Assembly (NCBI GenBank): GCA_025024175.1
Contig: QCXZ01000064.1
Location: 21,634,286 to 21,698,285 of the forward strand
DNA from: Rhyzopertha dominica
Lineage: Eukaryota > Arthropoda > Insecta > Coleoptera > Bostrichidae
Reading direction: 5' to 3'
DNA length: 64,000 nucleotides
The translations under genes were made by a program, and so were the position numbers. The notes under the pieces are model-generated. The model was not told the origin of the DNA. It saw only the letters and a program-made list of their open reading frames with translations, and made no database searches. This document shows positions 10,703 to 33,868 of this stretch, piece after piece. Numbering within the stretch: the first letter of the stretch is position 1; each line of letters starts with the position of its first letter.

Positions 10703-13216
10703 ATGGAAACTATGGAAAGCGGAAAATCGGATGGCGAGGTAAGGGAGAAAATGCCGCGAACAGTAAAAGATCTTATAGCGGACTTCAATGAGAGCCTGGC
10801 CGACTCCGATACAGAGGTCGATATTAAGAAAGAAGCAAGGGATTCTCAAGAAGACGATGGAGCAAGTGATGCTGAAATTAAGACCCCGCCAAAAAAGAGG
10901 GGACGGAAAAATCAAAACGATAACGACACTAGTGTAACAGACACTACAGGGAAAAAGAAATGCTACAAGCAAAAGTACATAAAAGACTGGGAAAAAATAC
11001 CAGCTTTTAAGCCATGGTTGACAGAAAGCCTGTTGGGTAGCACATATTTTTATTGCAAANTTTGNAAGGCCGATAACAAATGCGGAAGGACAGAACTGGA
11101 AAAACACATGTCATCGANAAAGCACATGCGCAACGCCACACAGCCTACTGTTAAAGTACAAGTAAACACTCCAGGGATTTTAGTTTATAGTATGCTTTAA
11201 AAAACACTGTTTTAGAGGAAATTTACATTCCGAGGGTTATTATGTCCAGTTTTTACTCCATTTAATACAGCTGGGTAAATATTTACTTCATTTTTCTATG
11301 TGATCCTGTCTACATTCAACTAACTGTGCTGTACTGTTTCCCTGCTATACTAATCAGTATAACTAATATGCACTCATGTAAATATTTTTTTCTTTAAAAT
11401 GTTAAAGGATAAATCTTTTAGGGACATTAATTATGAAATCATTTCTTCATATGCAAATTATCTTGCCCAATGTGGAGTCAAAGGAATATTAGGTATGAGG
11501 AGAGTGACAACTGTAATAATTACATTAAAATGTATTCATTTCTGAATTTAGTGAATGATGTAGTTGGTGAAGGAATGTCACTGACTACAACTGAAAGAAT
11601 GCATATCACAGAAATTTGGATAAAGGAATGTGAAAAACATGGTATGATGTTAATGGTTCATGTTGGAGGTGCACCAATGAAAGATGTCAAAGAAATGGTA
11701 AGCCAGTTCTTATTACCTACATACATGCATTACAAGCTAGGTCAAATATTTTGTGTATTTGAGGCGAAGCATGCTGAACGAAAGAAAGCTGGTGCAATAG
11801 TAGTATTGCCTGATGTTTATAATGGTCCTGAGAACCACTACGATTTGATGAGATACTTAAAAACAGTCAGCAATGTTGCAAATACTACTCCATTGTTGTA
11901 TCATCATTTTCCAAAACAAACAAGGGTTGACAGTAAGTATTTTAGTAATCATTCTAATCTAAATACAATGTACGGACGCATCCTAGGTATCCTCCTTTAC
12001 TATGTTGTAAAAATAAAATTCAGGTATATATGTTGAACATCAAAAAAGTTTTTGATTCCTAATATCAATTAAAATTGAACCAACTTTCCCAATGCTCTGA
12101 AATTTTAGTTATGATAGTGTTTAAATAATTATTAATAAATATTTCTAGTTAGGGGACAGATCAGTCACAAAAATTAAGCTATATAGTATCAGAAGCCTTC
12201 AGCACTTTTACTTTTAGTGTACCTACATAGAATTTTTAATATTTTAGTAAAAAATATTACCTATTAAAAATGTATCTCTCTGCAAGATTAAATGTTGGTG
12301 CAAAATTGACTGTTGCGTGCAAGATTTAATTAAAACAAAAGTTAAACATGCAAAACATATTGGTAATATCTTATTAATAAATTAGATCAGTCGTCTGCAC
12401 TAGACTTAAACTGCACTGATGAGCTGTAATGACAGTGAAATAGATCTATCTGCAGTTGGTTGAGGCTTAGACATGCATTACAATAATTTGAAATTTAAAT
12501 TTTTTGTATATGTGCTTTTTTATAATAGTGATTGTAAAATATTGGGCGTATTTTAACTTGTAATGCTTTTCTACATATTGTTGCATGTTTTGTATACCTA
12601 CCCTTTCTGCATAAAATAAATCATGTTTTAGTTGACATGACCCGGTTTTTATTCGATATGATCGGAGAAATCGATTCATTCGTTGGAATAATCTATAGCT
12701 CAAATGATTTTAAAGAAGCAGCTTCTGCATTGGCAGTTAATGAAGACAAATACACTGTGTTCATGGGTACAGACGAAGTAAGTCACTTATCAATTACATA
12801 TAAGGATATTTCGATCCTTGCATTGTAGTTTATTTTAGGTTCCACAGCTCTTGGCTTTAACTCGATAATGAGTGCAAGTCTGAATTTTGTACCAAAGTTT
12901 GTACAATCAATTAGAACATCTGTTAAAGATGGTAACATACATTCAGCTAAAGTAACTCAGAAATACTTGACAGAAATCTGTGATGCTGTCATGCAACAAG
13001 GTAAATATTTCTTACAATAAAATTTTTGGTTAATGACAATTTTNTTCAGGACAAAGGGTCCCATCCCTTAAGTGTGCGATGAACATATTAAGCCCTGTTC
13101 AAGTGGGNGTGTGTAGAGAACCTTTGGTTAACATATGGGAAGACAAAGTGAACAAACTGAAAAGAGACTTGGAAAACATGATGAAAAGTAACGCGACATT
13201 TTCTGCAACCGAGTAA
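10703..13216 (+). CDS. BED-like zinc finger fused to a catalytically dead N-acetylneuraminate-lyase fold
   Basis: Exons 10703-11161, 11216-11274, 11422-11492, 11552-11697, 11764-11932, 12632-12777, 12829-13000 and 13050-13216 (TAA) join in phase into 462 codons. Residues 1-90 are acidic/basic linker with a KKRGRK stretch. Residues 90-145 form a C-x2-C-x13-H-x5-H finger of the type common in transposon-derived proteins: YIKDW, FKPWL, YFYC, KHMSS. The second Cys is the ambiguous codon TGN. Residues 154-462 match the DapA/NPL TIM-barrel family throughout: TFRGLLCPVFTPFN, GVKGILVNDVVGEG, HVGG, PLLYHHFP, MGTDEFILG, LNFVP. Mapped on the family, the substrate-binding T-T is V200-V201, the catalytic Tyr is H292 and the Schiff-base Lys is I322. 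A lyase is therefore not expected; a DNA- or ligand-binding role is inference. The start has a good context (ACCATGG). Confidence 0.85.
12392..12481. repeat. Half-copy of the 19.75 kb hairpin family
   Basis: Ninety bases in the long intron of the zinc finger-lyase gene match one arm of the hairpin at 19750-20005: AAACTGCACTGATGAGCTGT, then CTGCAGTTGGTTGAGG, then AGACATGCAT. Only one arm is present. Confidence 0.7.
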
Positions 13217-16200
13217 GATAAGAATAGTTTTGCCTATAGCAATTTGGTTAAGTGTTATACATATACTTCAATAAGCATGCACTAGTATATTTGTGAAGGA
13301 ATAAGACTTTTATAAAATAACATTCGAAATAAATATATGGAAACATTATACATTATGAGTGTGTATTACTCTCTAAGATTATTAAATTAATACCAGTTGT
13401 AATTATTGATTTATTACTTTCTGTTGTGAATATCATTGTATGTATAGCATTGATTTTAATGTGTCATATGACCCTTTTCAAAATTTGGAAAGTTTATCTG
13501 CAATGCTATCGTCTATTTTAATTCATAATATATAATCAGATAATAATATGCTGAGCCATAGCTGATAAAAGATTAAAACCCTGATCTCAACAGAATATAT
13601 GTCTAAATTCGAAGTAATTATACGTAAAATCAAAAGTTTTCCAAAAGTGAGATGACAATGATATTGAATTCGGTACCAGTCCTGCATTTTTGATGAATAT
13701 ATTTTTACATTATTTTGTTATGTGACATGGACTAACTCTTTAATATAAGAAGACTGTGCACAAATAGTAAGAAATAAAATTTGTGTCTGGACATTAGCAT
13801 GGGTCTATAAACCTTTATACATAAATTTAATCATTAAAATACTGAACTGCATAAAACTTCATTCCAAACCTCATTCCAAACCTTTTTGTCATTTGACTTT
13901 CTGGCATTAAGAAGACATCAGACCGGTCCCTAAAATCCCCAATGCTGTCAAATGTTGGTAATCTGACCACACTTTTTAGTGATTTGTTTAGCTGAAAGTG
14001 CCAGCAGNTAGCANCAATAAAATGAGAATATTTGTNGTTTCAACAAGACTTATTTTTTGAAATCTGCTGTATTTCTATTATTTATTCANAAGATTGAATG
14101 AATTATTATGAATTAGTATCTCCAAAACCAAAATGCTACAGCTAGTACAGATTGTAAATTTAACAAAGTAGGCAACTATTTTTTAATACAAAATGTATCT
14201 TATAATATAAAGGGTACTTCATATAAAACAAAACATATACCTGGAAGTTTTCCAATAATTGGCAGTTTCCAGGATAGCAAGTAATCAAATCAATTGACAT
14301 TGGCAACACTGAACTGCACATACAAAGCAGTATTGTCAGAATGGGCAGGTTCCTGCCAATGGAGGGGCAGCTTTGCACTGACTGGCAGGTCAAAATTTCT
14401 GTATAAAACCGAGAGTTACTTTTAGATCTTTATAGGTATATGACATCTTTAGCCTTACAATTTTCCAGGTTCTCTGAATATACGTTTGCAATCATCTTTT
14501 ACTTGTTACTTATTACTGTTTTCTGCTTTACACTTAATACAATGACCATGCACCCGTTTATATTATTATATATTGTATTCATGCGATTAACCAGATATTT
14601 GTTTATATATCCAAATAAGGTCAGCTATTGTTTCTACATCATAATAATTTTTGCAAAATACATCTAATTTTTTAAAGACAACTTTTCAACTATCCACTAA
14701 TTTCAAAAAGACCACTATGAGAATAGTGTTTGGTTAAAATAAATTCGTACCTGTTCCCACTATCCTTTAGCATATTATTTCTTCAACCACAGGAAAACAG
14801 AGGGGCTGGCTTTGTACACTCAAATTAGTAAATTTTGGTCATGCAGCAGGTACCTTCAGATATGTTCAAAATAGGATCGTTAGGAGAACGCAAAATGACA
14901 AAAATGGATACAATGTTATGCAGCATTTAGTGTAAATGAATGACGAACCACTTGAATATTACAAAACTTACTAAACTGGTAGATAAAGAATGACTGCAGG
15001 TTTTCAGAATAAAAACTGATGAAATGCTATTATTTGGTAATTGTGTANCTTGCAGCTAGACCAATGTGTATTTGTATTTGTAATAATCTGAATAAGGATT
15101 TTACAGAAAGAAATGGAAAATTTAGGGAAAACGAATTGCCTTGTTCTGTGAGGTTTTGCATGAACTCCCGAATATAACTCGCAATACACATAATTATTTT
15201 TTTGTTTTGTTCATTATAGTCCTCGGAGAGTTATCAGCAAAAGAAAATTCAGGATTTATGGAAAGTTAGAAAAATCAAAATTTTATATGCACCTCTCGAT
15301 CGTCATAACTGATGATAGGAACAACATATTTGTTTTTTTTTTATTTTTGTTTCTTTTGCTCTCAGGAAAGCTTTTAGCAAAAGAAAATTGGGGAAAATTT
15401 CAAAAGAAAGTAGGAAATTTTAGAAAACCATAAAATTGGATAGGTCATTTGAATGTTTTCGGTAAAACAAAAACTTTGGAAGAACACATTCCAGTCCAAT
15501 AAAATTAAATTTGTTTCTGCTTATGTGTTGATTCACAATCATATAAAAGCAATGTTTGTATTTAATTTTGATTCAAGTATCCAGTGTTAGATAAATGTTT
15601 GGCAGCTGATCTATTTGCACGGTCTTTCTTTTGCTATCTGTCAACACACGTATTTCATTCGGACAATACATTCGACAGTTTTATCTAGTTTTAATTGGTT
15701 TAAAGTTAATTTCAAAATGTGAATCAAGTTTCATTTCATAAAATTAATAGTTTAGTCAATTTTTACTTTCTTATTGTTGAATCAATGAAATATGGTGAGT
15801 TCTAAAGTTTGATTCAGATTTCAAATTTAATGGAATAAAATAAATCATTTGGTTGACATGAAATTCTGATTTAATTCAATTGTGACTTAAATTTTTTAAT
15901 GAAACTGCATGATTCCAAGTCGATCACATTCCAGGCATATCACACATTTTCAACATTTCAGTGGTGTACTGTTGATAGAAATAATCTGGTATGTAAAATT
16001 TACCATTAGCATATTTGAGAATGTATTCCTCTCAACCAAATACTCGAACAACTTAATATCCATAGTCAAGATCTTTAATACAAATTTCCATAAGCTTTTC
16101 TCAAATTAAAAAAATGATTAAAAATTGATTGAAATTTGAAATAGTGAAAATTATGGAACAGATTTAATTTTTTTTTTGGTATATATTTATAGGAATACCG

Positions 16201-17201
16201 TAGTAAAATACTGAAGACTAGTCTCACCTCAACCACCTTTTTGTAGTTGATTGTCAGTTGACACAGCAGCTTTAAATCTAGTTACCTACCTACATATGTA
16301 GGTACTTGACAGATTGTGAAACTAAAAATAACTACACAACAATGAGTAAAAGGGCGAGTTCAAATTATTTATTTGAGAAAACAAGATTATTTATACTGAA
16401 ATATCTAAATGTTAAAGATGTTGGTAGGTGCATTTCAAAATGCACTAATACAGCATCGAAAAACTGCTGTGAATACTGACAAAAAATGTCTAGGCACCCA
16501 AAAAATACAACTCAAAGGATTGACAAGATTTATGCCATTAGCAAAGGTGATCAATTGAAGTTTCTCAATATTTGGGTTTGTCATTTTCCCTAACTACAAT
16601 TAAATGGCCACTTCCAATAAATAAAAGAGACTTGATTTTGCTAACTGGACCATTGATAAGTGGAAATCGGTGTTGTGGAGTACAAAATCATTGAAGAAGT
16701 CATGAATAGAACCAGTTCCTCAATATTTTGCAATGCTACACGATACCATTTAAAACCTACTTGTAACTGATTGGTCGTTAATTTGTTTTTCAGCAATATA
16801 ACCCCAAACACACTTCTCCTAATTATACTGATCATTTAGAGCAAAAATGAAGGGACGGTATGCTTACAATATAAGTTGAAGAAAAGGAAAACCTGTGATA
16901 TGCAGCTTTTTTTGGGAAAACAGAAAAAATGTAGTAATCTTTAAACTCAGAATTTGTTAATTTTATTTTATTTCACAAATAGATAAATGTATAATGCATT
17001 CATAATACGCTGTAATAATACATGTTGTATAAAAATAACTACTAAAAAACTGTTCGTTTCGTTTGTGCCAACATTACTTTGTGCACAGATATAAGGCTTA
17101 AAGAACAGGCAAAGTCTCATCCGTTAAACTGAACCAGCAGCAGGAACAAAACTTTTAAATACTATGTTGACAATCTGAACTTTTAATAGATTCAACATCT
17201 T
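13217..17201. other. Intergenic region between convergent genes
   Basis: This is the 3' flank of the zinc finger-lyase gene (AATAAA near 13329) and of GMP reductase (minus-strand AATAAA at 16962-16967, about 235 nt past its stop). Several N bases occur around 14007-14090. At 15230-15460 two blocks share AGCAAAAGAAAATT and look like a decayed duplication. I see no gene or recognisable transposon. Confidence 0.4.
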
Positions 17202-28364
<11,163 letters not shown>

Positions 28365-28375
28365 TGCGAAACTGG

Positions 28376-28716
28376 TTAACCGTATCCAAACCTTGCACAA
28401 AATGTACTGACAAAACGCTTTTGATATAAATAACTTTCAGCTGACTTTAGCGGTGTGACGTCATGCGTCGCCGCTACATCAACGGGTTGGGGTTTGAGCT
28501 CTTTCAACGAAGTGCGCGCGATTCCAACAGTAGATCCTAAAATAAAATTAAATTTTAAGGAATAATTCTGTTCGGGTTGCATACTAATATGTTTAAGCAA
28601 TTTGTTTGGTTTTACCCTTGGGCTTTTCAATAATGTTAAGCGGTCTAAAAACCACTAATTCTAATTTATTCTCCAACTTATAGATGTAATAATCAAACAA
28701 TAAACTTACTTATCAT
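28376..28716 (-). CDS. Small basic protein, possibly mitochondrial; unknown
   Basis: Proposed exons are 28710-28716 (only ATGATAA's first seven coding bases), 28585-28644 and 28376-28536 (TAA), giving 75 residues. If the 48 nt intron 28537-28584 is retained the frame stays open and the protein has 91. The N-terminus, [20 protein letters not shown], is rich in Arg/Lys/Leu and lacks acids, like a mitochondrial targeting peptide. The rest includes [20 protein letters not shown] and ends [13 protein letters not shown] do not recognise the family. Its stop is 11 nt upstream of the GMP reductase ATG, in a different frame, on the same strand. It shares a 314 bp divergent promoter region with DDX27. 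Confidence 0.55.
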
Positions 28717-29030
28717 CGTAAAAATGTTTCTTAAGCTATTAAAATAAACGTTCTCAGTTGAATTACTGACAGTTGTGTACTATTCAAATTCAAGTTATTA
28801 TTTGAATTAATTTTAACAGCGGGAAGTTTGCCTTACGTCATTCGCATCTACATTTGTCACTTGTCAGTAGTGTGTGTCAGTGTCAGTCTGTCAGATGCCA
28901 GATGTCTAAACCGTCTCAGAATAGCAGCACGTGTGGGGTTTGTTTTTGCTATTTCTAATTTTTAAAACAGCATTACGTGGTATTTTACTTGCAATTATTT
29001 AGTGTAACATAAACTAATTACGTTAAGAAA
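28717..29030. promoter_or_regulatory. Bidirectional promoter region with clustered TGTCA words
   Basis: The 314 bp between two divergent genes (small ORF plus GMP reductase to the left, DDX27 to the right) contain TGACA at 28767 and TGTCA at 28855, 28862, 28875, 28881 and 28889. No TATA box is obvious. The promoter role is inferred from position. Confidence 0.5.
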
Positions 29031-32000
29031 ATGATTCAACAGAATAAGCTCAAACATAAACCAGTAAGTTCAGTTTTTGATATTAGAACCATTGATGATG
29101 ATCAGGAAGTAGAAGACTTCTCAGAAGAATCAGATGTTGAAGTTGAGGTAAAACATAAAATTTTGTTTAATAAAACATTTACCCTATACAAAAAATTATA
29201 TCAGTTTCAGCCGTCAAAGCAAAAGAACAAAAAGAAGGTGGATTTCGATACAGAATTTGAATTTGTAAGTTCTGTTGAAGAGTACAACAAAGATGCTTGG
29301 AACGATCTTACAAAATATGTGAAACGAAAAGCCAAAACTAAAACTGATGATAAGATAAAAAAGGCAAGAAAACAGAAGATAGCAGATGATACAGAAGAAG
29401 AAAAACCAGCTGAAATCAATGGAAAAGATGAATCTTCAAATATAGTACTTTCTGACGATGAGTTAAAGTATGACAGCATCAAGATTAAGGACAGAAAAGG
29501 AAAGAAACGAAAAATCGAGGAGGTAGACGTAGCAACTGATGAATTTTTTGAAGATGTACAGCCACAAGATGAAAACGTCAGCTTTTATCNAATGAACTTA
29601 TCAAGACCACTTCTCAAAGCCATCGGAGAAATGAAATTTGTTCATCCAACTCCTATTCAGGGTGCAACAATACCTCTTGCTCTTTTAGGTGAGATTTTAA
29701 ATAAATAAGTCTTATAAAGCAGTTATAAAAAATATATTTACCTTATATTTTTTTTTATCTTATTCGGTGTAATGAGATTCATAATAATCTCCATTAAAAT
29801 AGCACCACAGCATCAGACATCATGCTATAATTTGTTGCTATTTAATTACCCATTACTTAACAAAATTTGTTTAGAGGTCATTGACGCTTGTGTGGACAAC
29901 CTGCAACGACAGCTAGTTTGCCAGTGACTATTTGAGCGTTAATCATATTTATGAATGCAGTTTGTGTCGATTTATTAGCATTTATTTGCTAGAGATAGCC
30001 TTCGAATGGAAATAACGAATAGTAATGGCCAAGTAATGTGTAATTATCACTTACTGCAAAGGTATGTTTCATATCAAAGTTTTAAAACCTGGCAATAAAT
30101 TGCAACTGACAACCAAGCAGAGCAAATGTTTTTAGGAGCGTCTTTCTCTAAACTTTGTCTATTGCACATTTAAAGTCTAGCGACTTGAGAAATTGTGTAA
30201 GCTATATATAAGATTATTTGTTTCGAACAAAAAAAATACTTTCTAAATAATTTATTTTTATTATCATAGTGTACAACAAAAGGCAGTATGTGATGATGAC
30301 TTTTGAAAAGGTAGAAGTAATAACCAGCAAAATTATTATAATACATAAAAGCTGATGTTCCTGAAATATTTTCTTCCCAATAATCTCAGTCCACTTTCCT
30401 AATCTTAAAGTATTAACTGTTCAGAATGTTTTTCTTTCTTTACCATCTGTGTAATGACGGTTAGTTTCTGTCACATGTTCTTCGTAGTTATTCACTTTTA
30501 GAAGAAAGTTAGTGTGATTATGCCTACATCTTCTGCACTCAGAATCATTGTTTCACAACCATATCCACTATTTCTTTCTTTGTTTAGTAATTATCAGCAT
30601 GGCACAAATAGATCCCGGTTTAACTGTAACTCCAAATTAGATTTGCAACAATTAGCCTTATGTTGCAATATCACTTGCAGAAAATAATTTAGATATACAG
30701 TGCATCTTAGTCTTTCTCTTTGAATATAGCTTTATTTTAAACAAAAGGAGAAGTAAACTAGTTGCGTTTACTATTGTATTGATAATTATATGAAAGCTGC
30801 ATAAGAAGTAAAGATACGATTGTTACTGTATATTACAGATAACTGTACTAAGGATAGCAAACAACGATTCGGTAGAGTCCCTGTTTTTGCTGGTGAATTT
30901 AAGTCCCTATGTATTGCCGATAGGTGGCACCCCATATTAAATGTATATTTTTTCAATAAGTAAAGCACAATGTAACACAATGTCCTGTTTACTGAGGAAA
31001 CTTTATGTTTTATTTTCATTTCAAGTAATAAACTACAAATACCAACCTTTGAGTTTATCGTCATAAGTGTAAAATTACCATATAATAAGATCACTTATCG
31101 TTATATAATAATTAAGAAGCTTATGTATTACCACACATATATTTGTTTGTCTGCTCTAAGCGACCTTAGAACAAATGTTAAACAAGGAATTTATCCAGAC
31201 TCAAATTGAAATAAGTTCAATAACACTCAATATAGAAATGCAACTTGTGAAATAGTACTTATTTAATATTGAGCACCTAACCGGTTCCGTGTCGTAACTG
31301 CCCAGAGCACATTGAAAGCTCATATTAAATATTCCTATGTCATGTCCTATAGCATTATCATTATGTGTTTCACTCTAAATATGACAAAAAAAGAGCAAAA
31401 AATGTGAAAATCATATCCTTCTAAATTGCCGCCATCTACCGGTGAAATTTGGAACCTCTATCTACATAGTGCCATTTTTTTTGTAGCAGACAGGTGGTAA
31501 AGATGGTTAACCCTAGTAGTTATCTACTACATATAATGAGGCCTAGAAGGAAAGCTCGCTTATTGTGTGAAAATTTATCCTCAATATAACAAATGAATAA
31601 TTTTTTAATATTGTCTATATTTGTACAAAAAATTACCTTTGGCTTTTATAAATTATATCTTTTGTCTTTGATTTTTTTGTGACTATTTTCTTAATCATAA
31701 CCTAATGTATTGGATTTGTTTTATGTGATGCATTTTAAGTAATTGTAATTATTATTGTCATTTTTCATTTACATCAGAGTACAAATGACAATATTTACAA
31801 TATAGCTATAAACAAAGCCAATATTCATATATAGTTGCACCTAAGTAACTAAACACCTGTGTGTGCATCTAAGTTTTCTTATCTATACTATATCAAAAAG
31901 AAATATATGTGAAAACCAAAACAAGGACATGCAGGCAAATCGGATATAGTATAGATCATTTGATAGTAAAATATCTTATAAATTTGTCCTGGTGCCGTGT

Positions 32001-33858
32001 AACAAATACCCTACTTTACAAACATCTCGACTGTAGTTATCTGTCTCATATTTTCTGGTAGCAAGTTATAAAATATATTATAAAAAGTCCACACTATACT
32101 CATTGTTTAAGAATATATTCTTGAACAATGCTATACTTTCTATTACTGTAAATAAATTTATTGTAAATGTAACACATTAAAACGTAAATAAATGTCATTC
32201 ATGCACTGTTCAATATATAATTAGTTACAACTACTATAAATTACTGAAGTTGATGTTTTTCAGGTAGGGACATTTGTGGCTGTGCTGCCACTGGAACTGG
32301 AAAAACGGCTGCTTACATGCTACCAACATTGGAACGTTTAATATACAGACCATCTGGACCAAACGTCGTAACTCGTGTGTTGGTTTTAGTGCCCACAAGA
32401 GAATTAGGTGTCCAAGTGTATCAGGTTACGAAGCAACTCTCCCAATTTACAGATATCGAAACTGGACTTGCCGTGGGAGGTTTAGACTTGAAAACGCAAG
32501 AGAATATTTTGCGGAAGAATCCCGATATAGTTATCGCAACCCCTGGACGTTTAATCGATCACCTAAAAAGTACTCCAAGTTTTACACTGGACTCGATTGA
32601 GGTTTTGATTTTGGATGAAGCTGACCGTATGCTGGACGAATATTTCGCTGAGCAGATGAAAGAAATTATCAAACAGTGTTCACGTACCCGACAGACGATG
32701 CTGTTCTCTGCAACTATGACTGAAGAAGTTCGTGATTTAGCTGCTGTCTCTCTGGTAAAACCAGCAAAAGTTTTTGTTGACAGTAATCGAGATGTAGCCT
32801 TTAATCTGCGTCAAGAATTTGTCCGGATAAGAAATGATAAAGACCGAGAACCCATTTTAGCTGCGTTAGTGTGCCGAACATTCCGAGACCACTGCATGAT
32901 CTTCGTACAAACAAAGAAACAAGCCCATCGTCTGCATGTACTTCTTGGTTTGCTGGGAGCATCTATAGCCGAGTTGCATGGCAATTTGACACAGCCTCAG
33001 AGATTGGATGCACTACAAAAATTTAAAAATCAAGAAGTGGACATCCTAGTTGCCACTGATGTTGCCGCACGTGGTTTGGACATACACGGAGTTCAAACCG
33101 TGATTAACTTTGTTATGCCTGCCACCTTGGAACACTACATTCATCGGGTAGGTCGAACAGCTCGAGCTGGTCGTGCAGGTGTCTCAGTCAGTTTAGCAGG
33201 TGAACAGGAACGAAAAATGGTGAAAGACATAATAAAACGTGCACGAAATCCAGTTAAAAGTCGAGTAATTCCTCCAGATATAGTGGACAAGTACAGGACT
33301 AAATTGGAGAACTTAGAGCCACAGATTCAGCAAATATTGCAGGAAGAATATGAAGAAAGGCTGTTGAGCAAAACTGAAAACCAAGCAAATCGTTTAGCCA
33401 ACAAGCTATCTGGAGAGAAGGACGAGAAACGGCCTTGGTTCCAAAGTAAGAAGGAACGGCAAGAAGAAAAACAAAGGCTTTCTTTGCAACCTAAAATTGA
33501 GGATAACAAGAATAAGAAAAAAGACAAGAAAAAGACAAAGAAACGAGGGAAGAATTCGGAGGAATCTGATGCAGTCAAGAACGAAGTTGAAAAAGTAGCT
33601 CTGTTACAGGCGAGGTTGGCAAAGCGTAAAACGAAGTTGAAGAAGCTTAAGGTTTGTCATGACCCAACACCCAGTGGAAGAACTGGTGAAACAAAGAAAA
33701 GGAAAAGCAACTTTGCTGATAATTTGTGTGATACTTCAAAGGGTAAGGCGAAGAAGCTTAGATATGCAGCCAATTTCAAACAGAAAATGAAAGTTCAAGC
33801 CAAGAAAGGTAGTGGTAAAGCTTTTGGGAAGCCACAGTCAAAGAAAAGAAGGAAGTGA
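29031..33858 (+). CDS. DDX27: DEAD-box RNA helicase DDX27 / Rs1 (yeast Drs1)
   Basis: Three exons (29031-29147, 29211-29688, 32264-33858) give 729 residues. The protein is a nucleolar ATP-dependent RNA helicase for large ribosomal subunit assembly. The acidic/basic N-terminus contains the family block FEFVSSVEEYNKDAWNDL. The Q-motif region follows as MNLSRPLLKAIGEM (one N base just before it). The helicase core has motif I AATGTGKT (about residue 206), PTRELG, TPGRL, DEAD in LDEADRML (about 316), SAT in LFSATM, ARGLDI, and HRVGRTARAGR (about 490). The tail is lysine-rich with repeated KKK/KKT runs, typical of a nucleolar protein. The 63 nt first intron has no stop and is a multiple of three, so an unspliced form would read through. 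AATAAA lies at 33886. The 2.6 kb second intron shows no gene. Confidence 0.97.
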
Positions 33859-33868
33859 TAAAACCATG

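Noticed and set aside
11470..12036. Single long reading frame as one exon
   Set aside because: It reads through two introns (11493-11551 and 11698-11763) that happen to be open; family alignment and GT-AG borders show four exons in this region.
12838..12862. Acceptor TTTTAG/GTTCCACAG for exon 7 of the zinc finger-lyase gene
   Set aside because: It gives a stop after a few codons. The acceptor ending at 12828 gives FILGSTALGFN, which matches the family and keeps phase.
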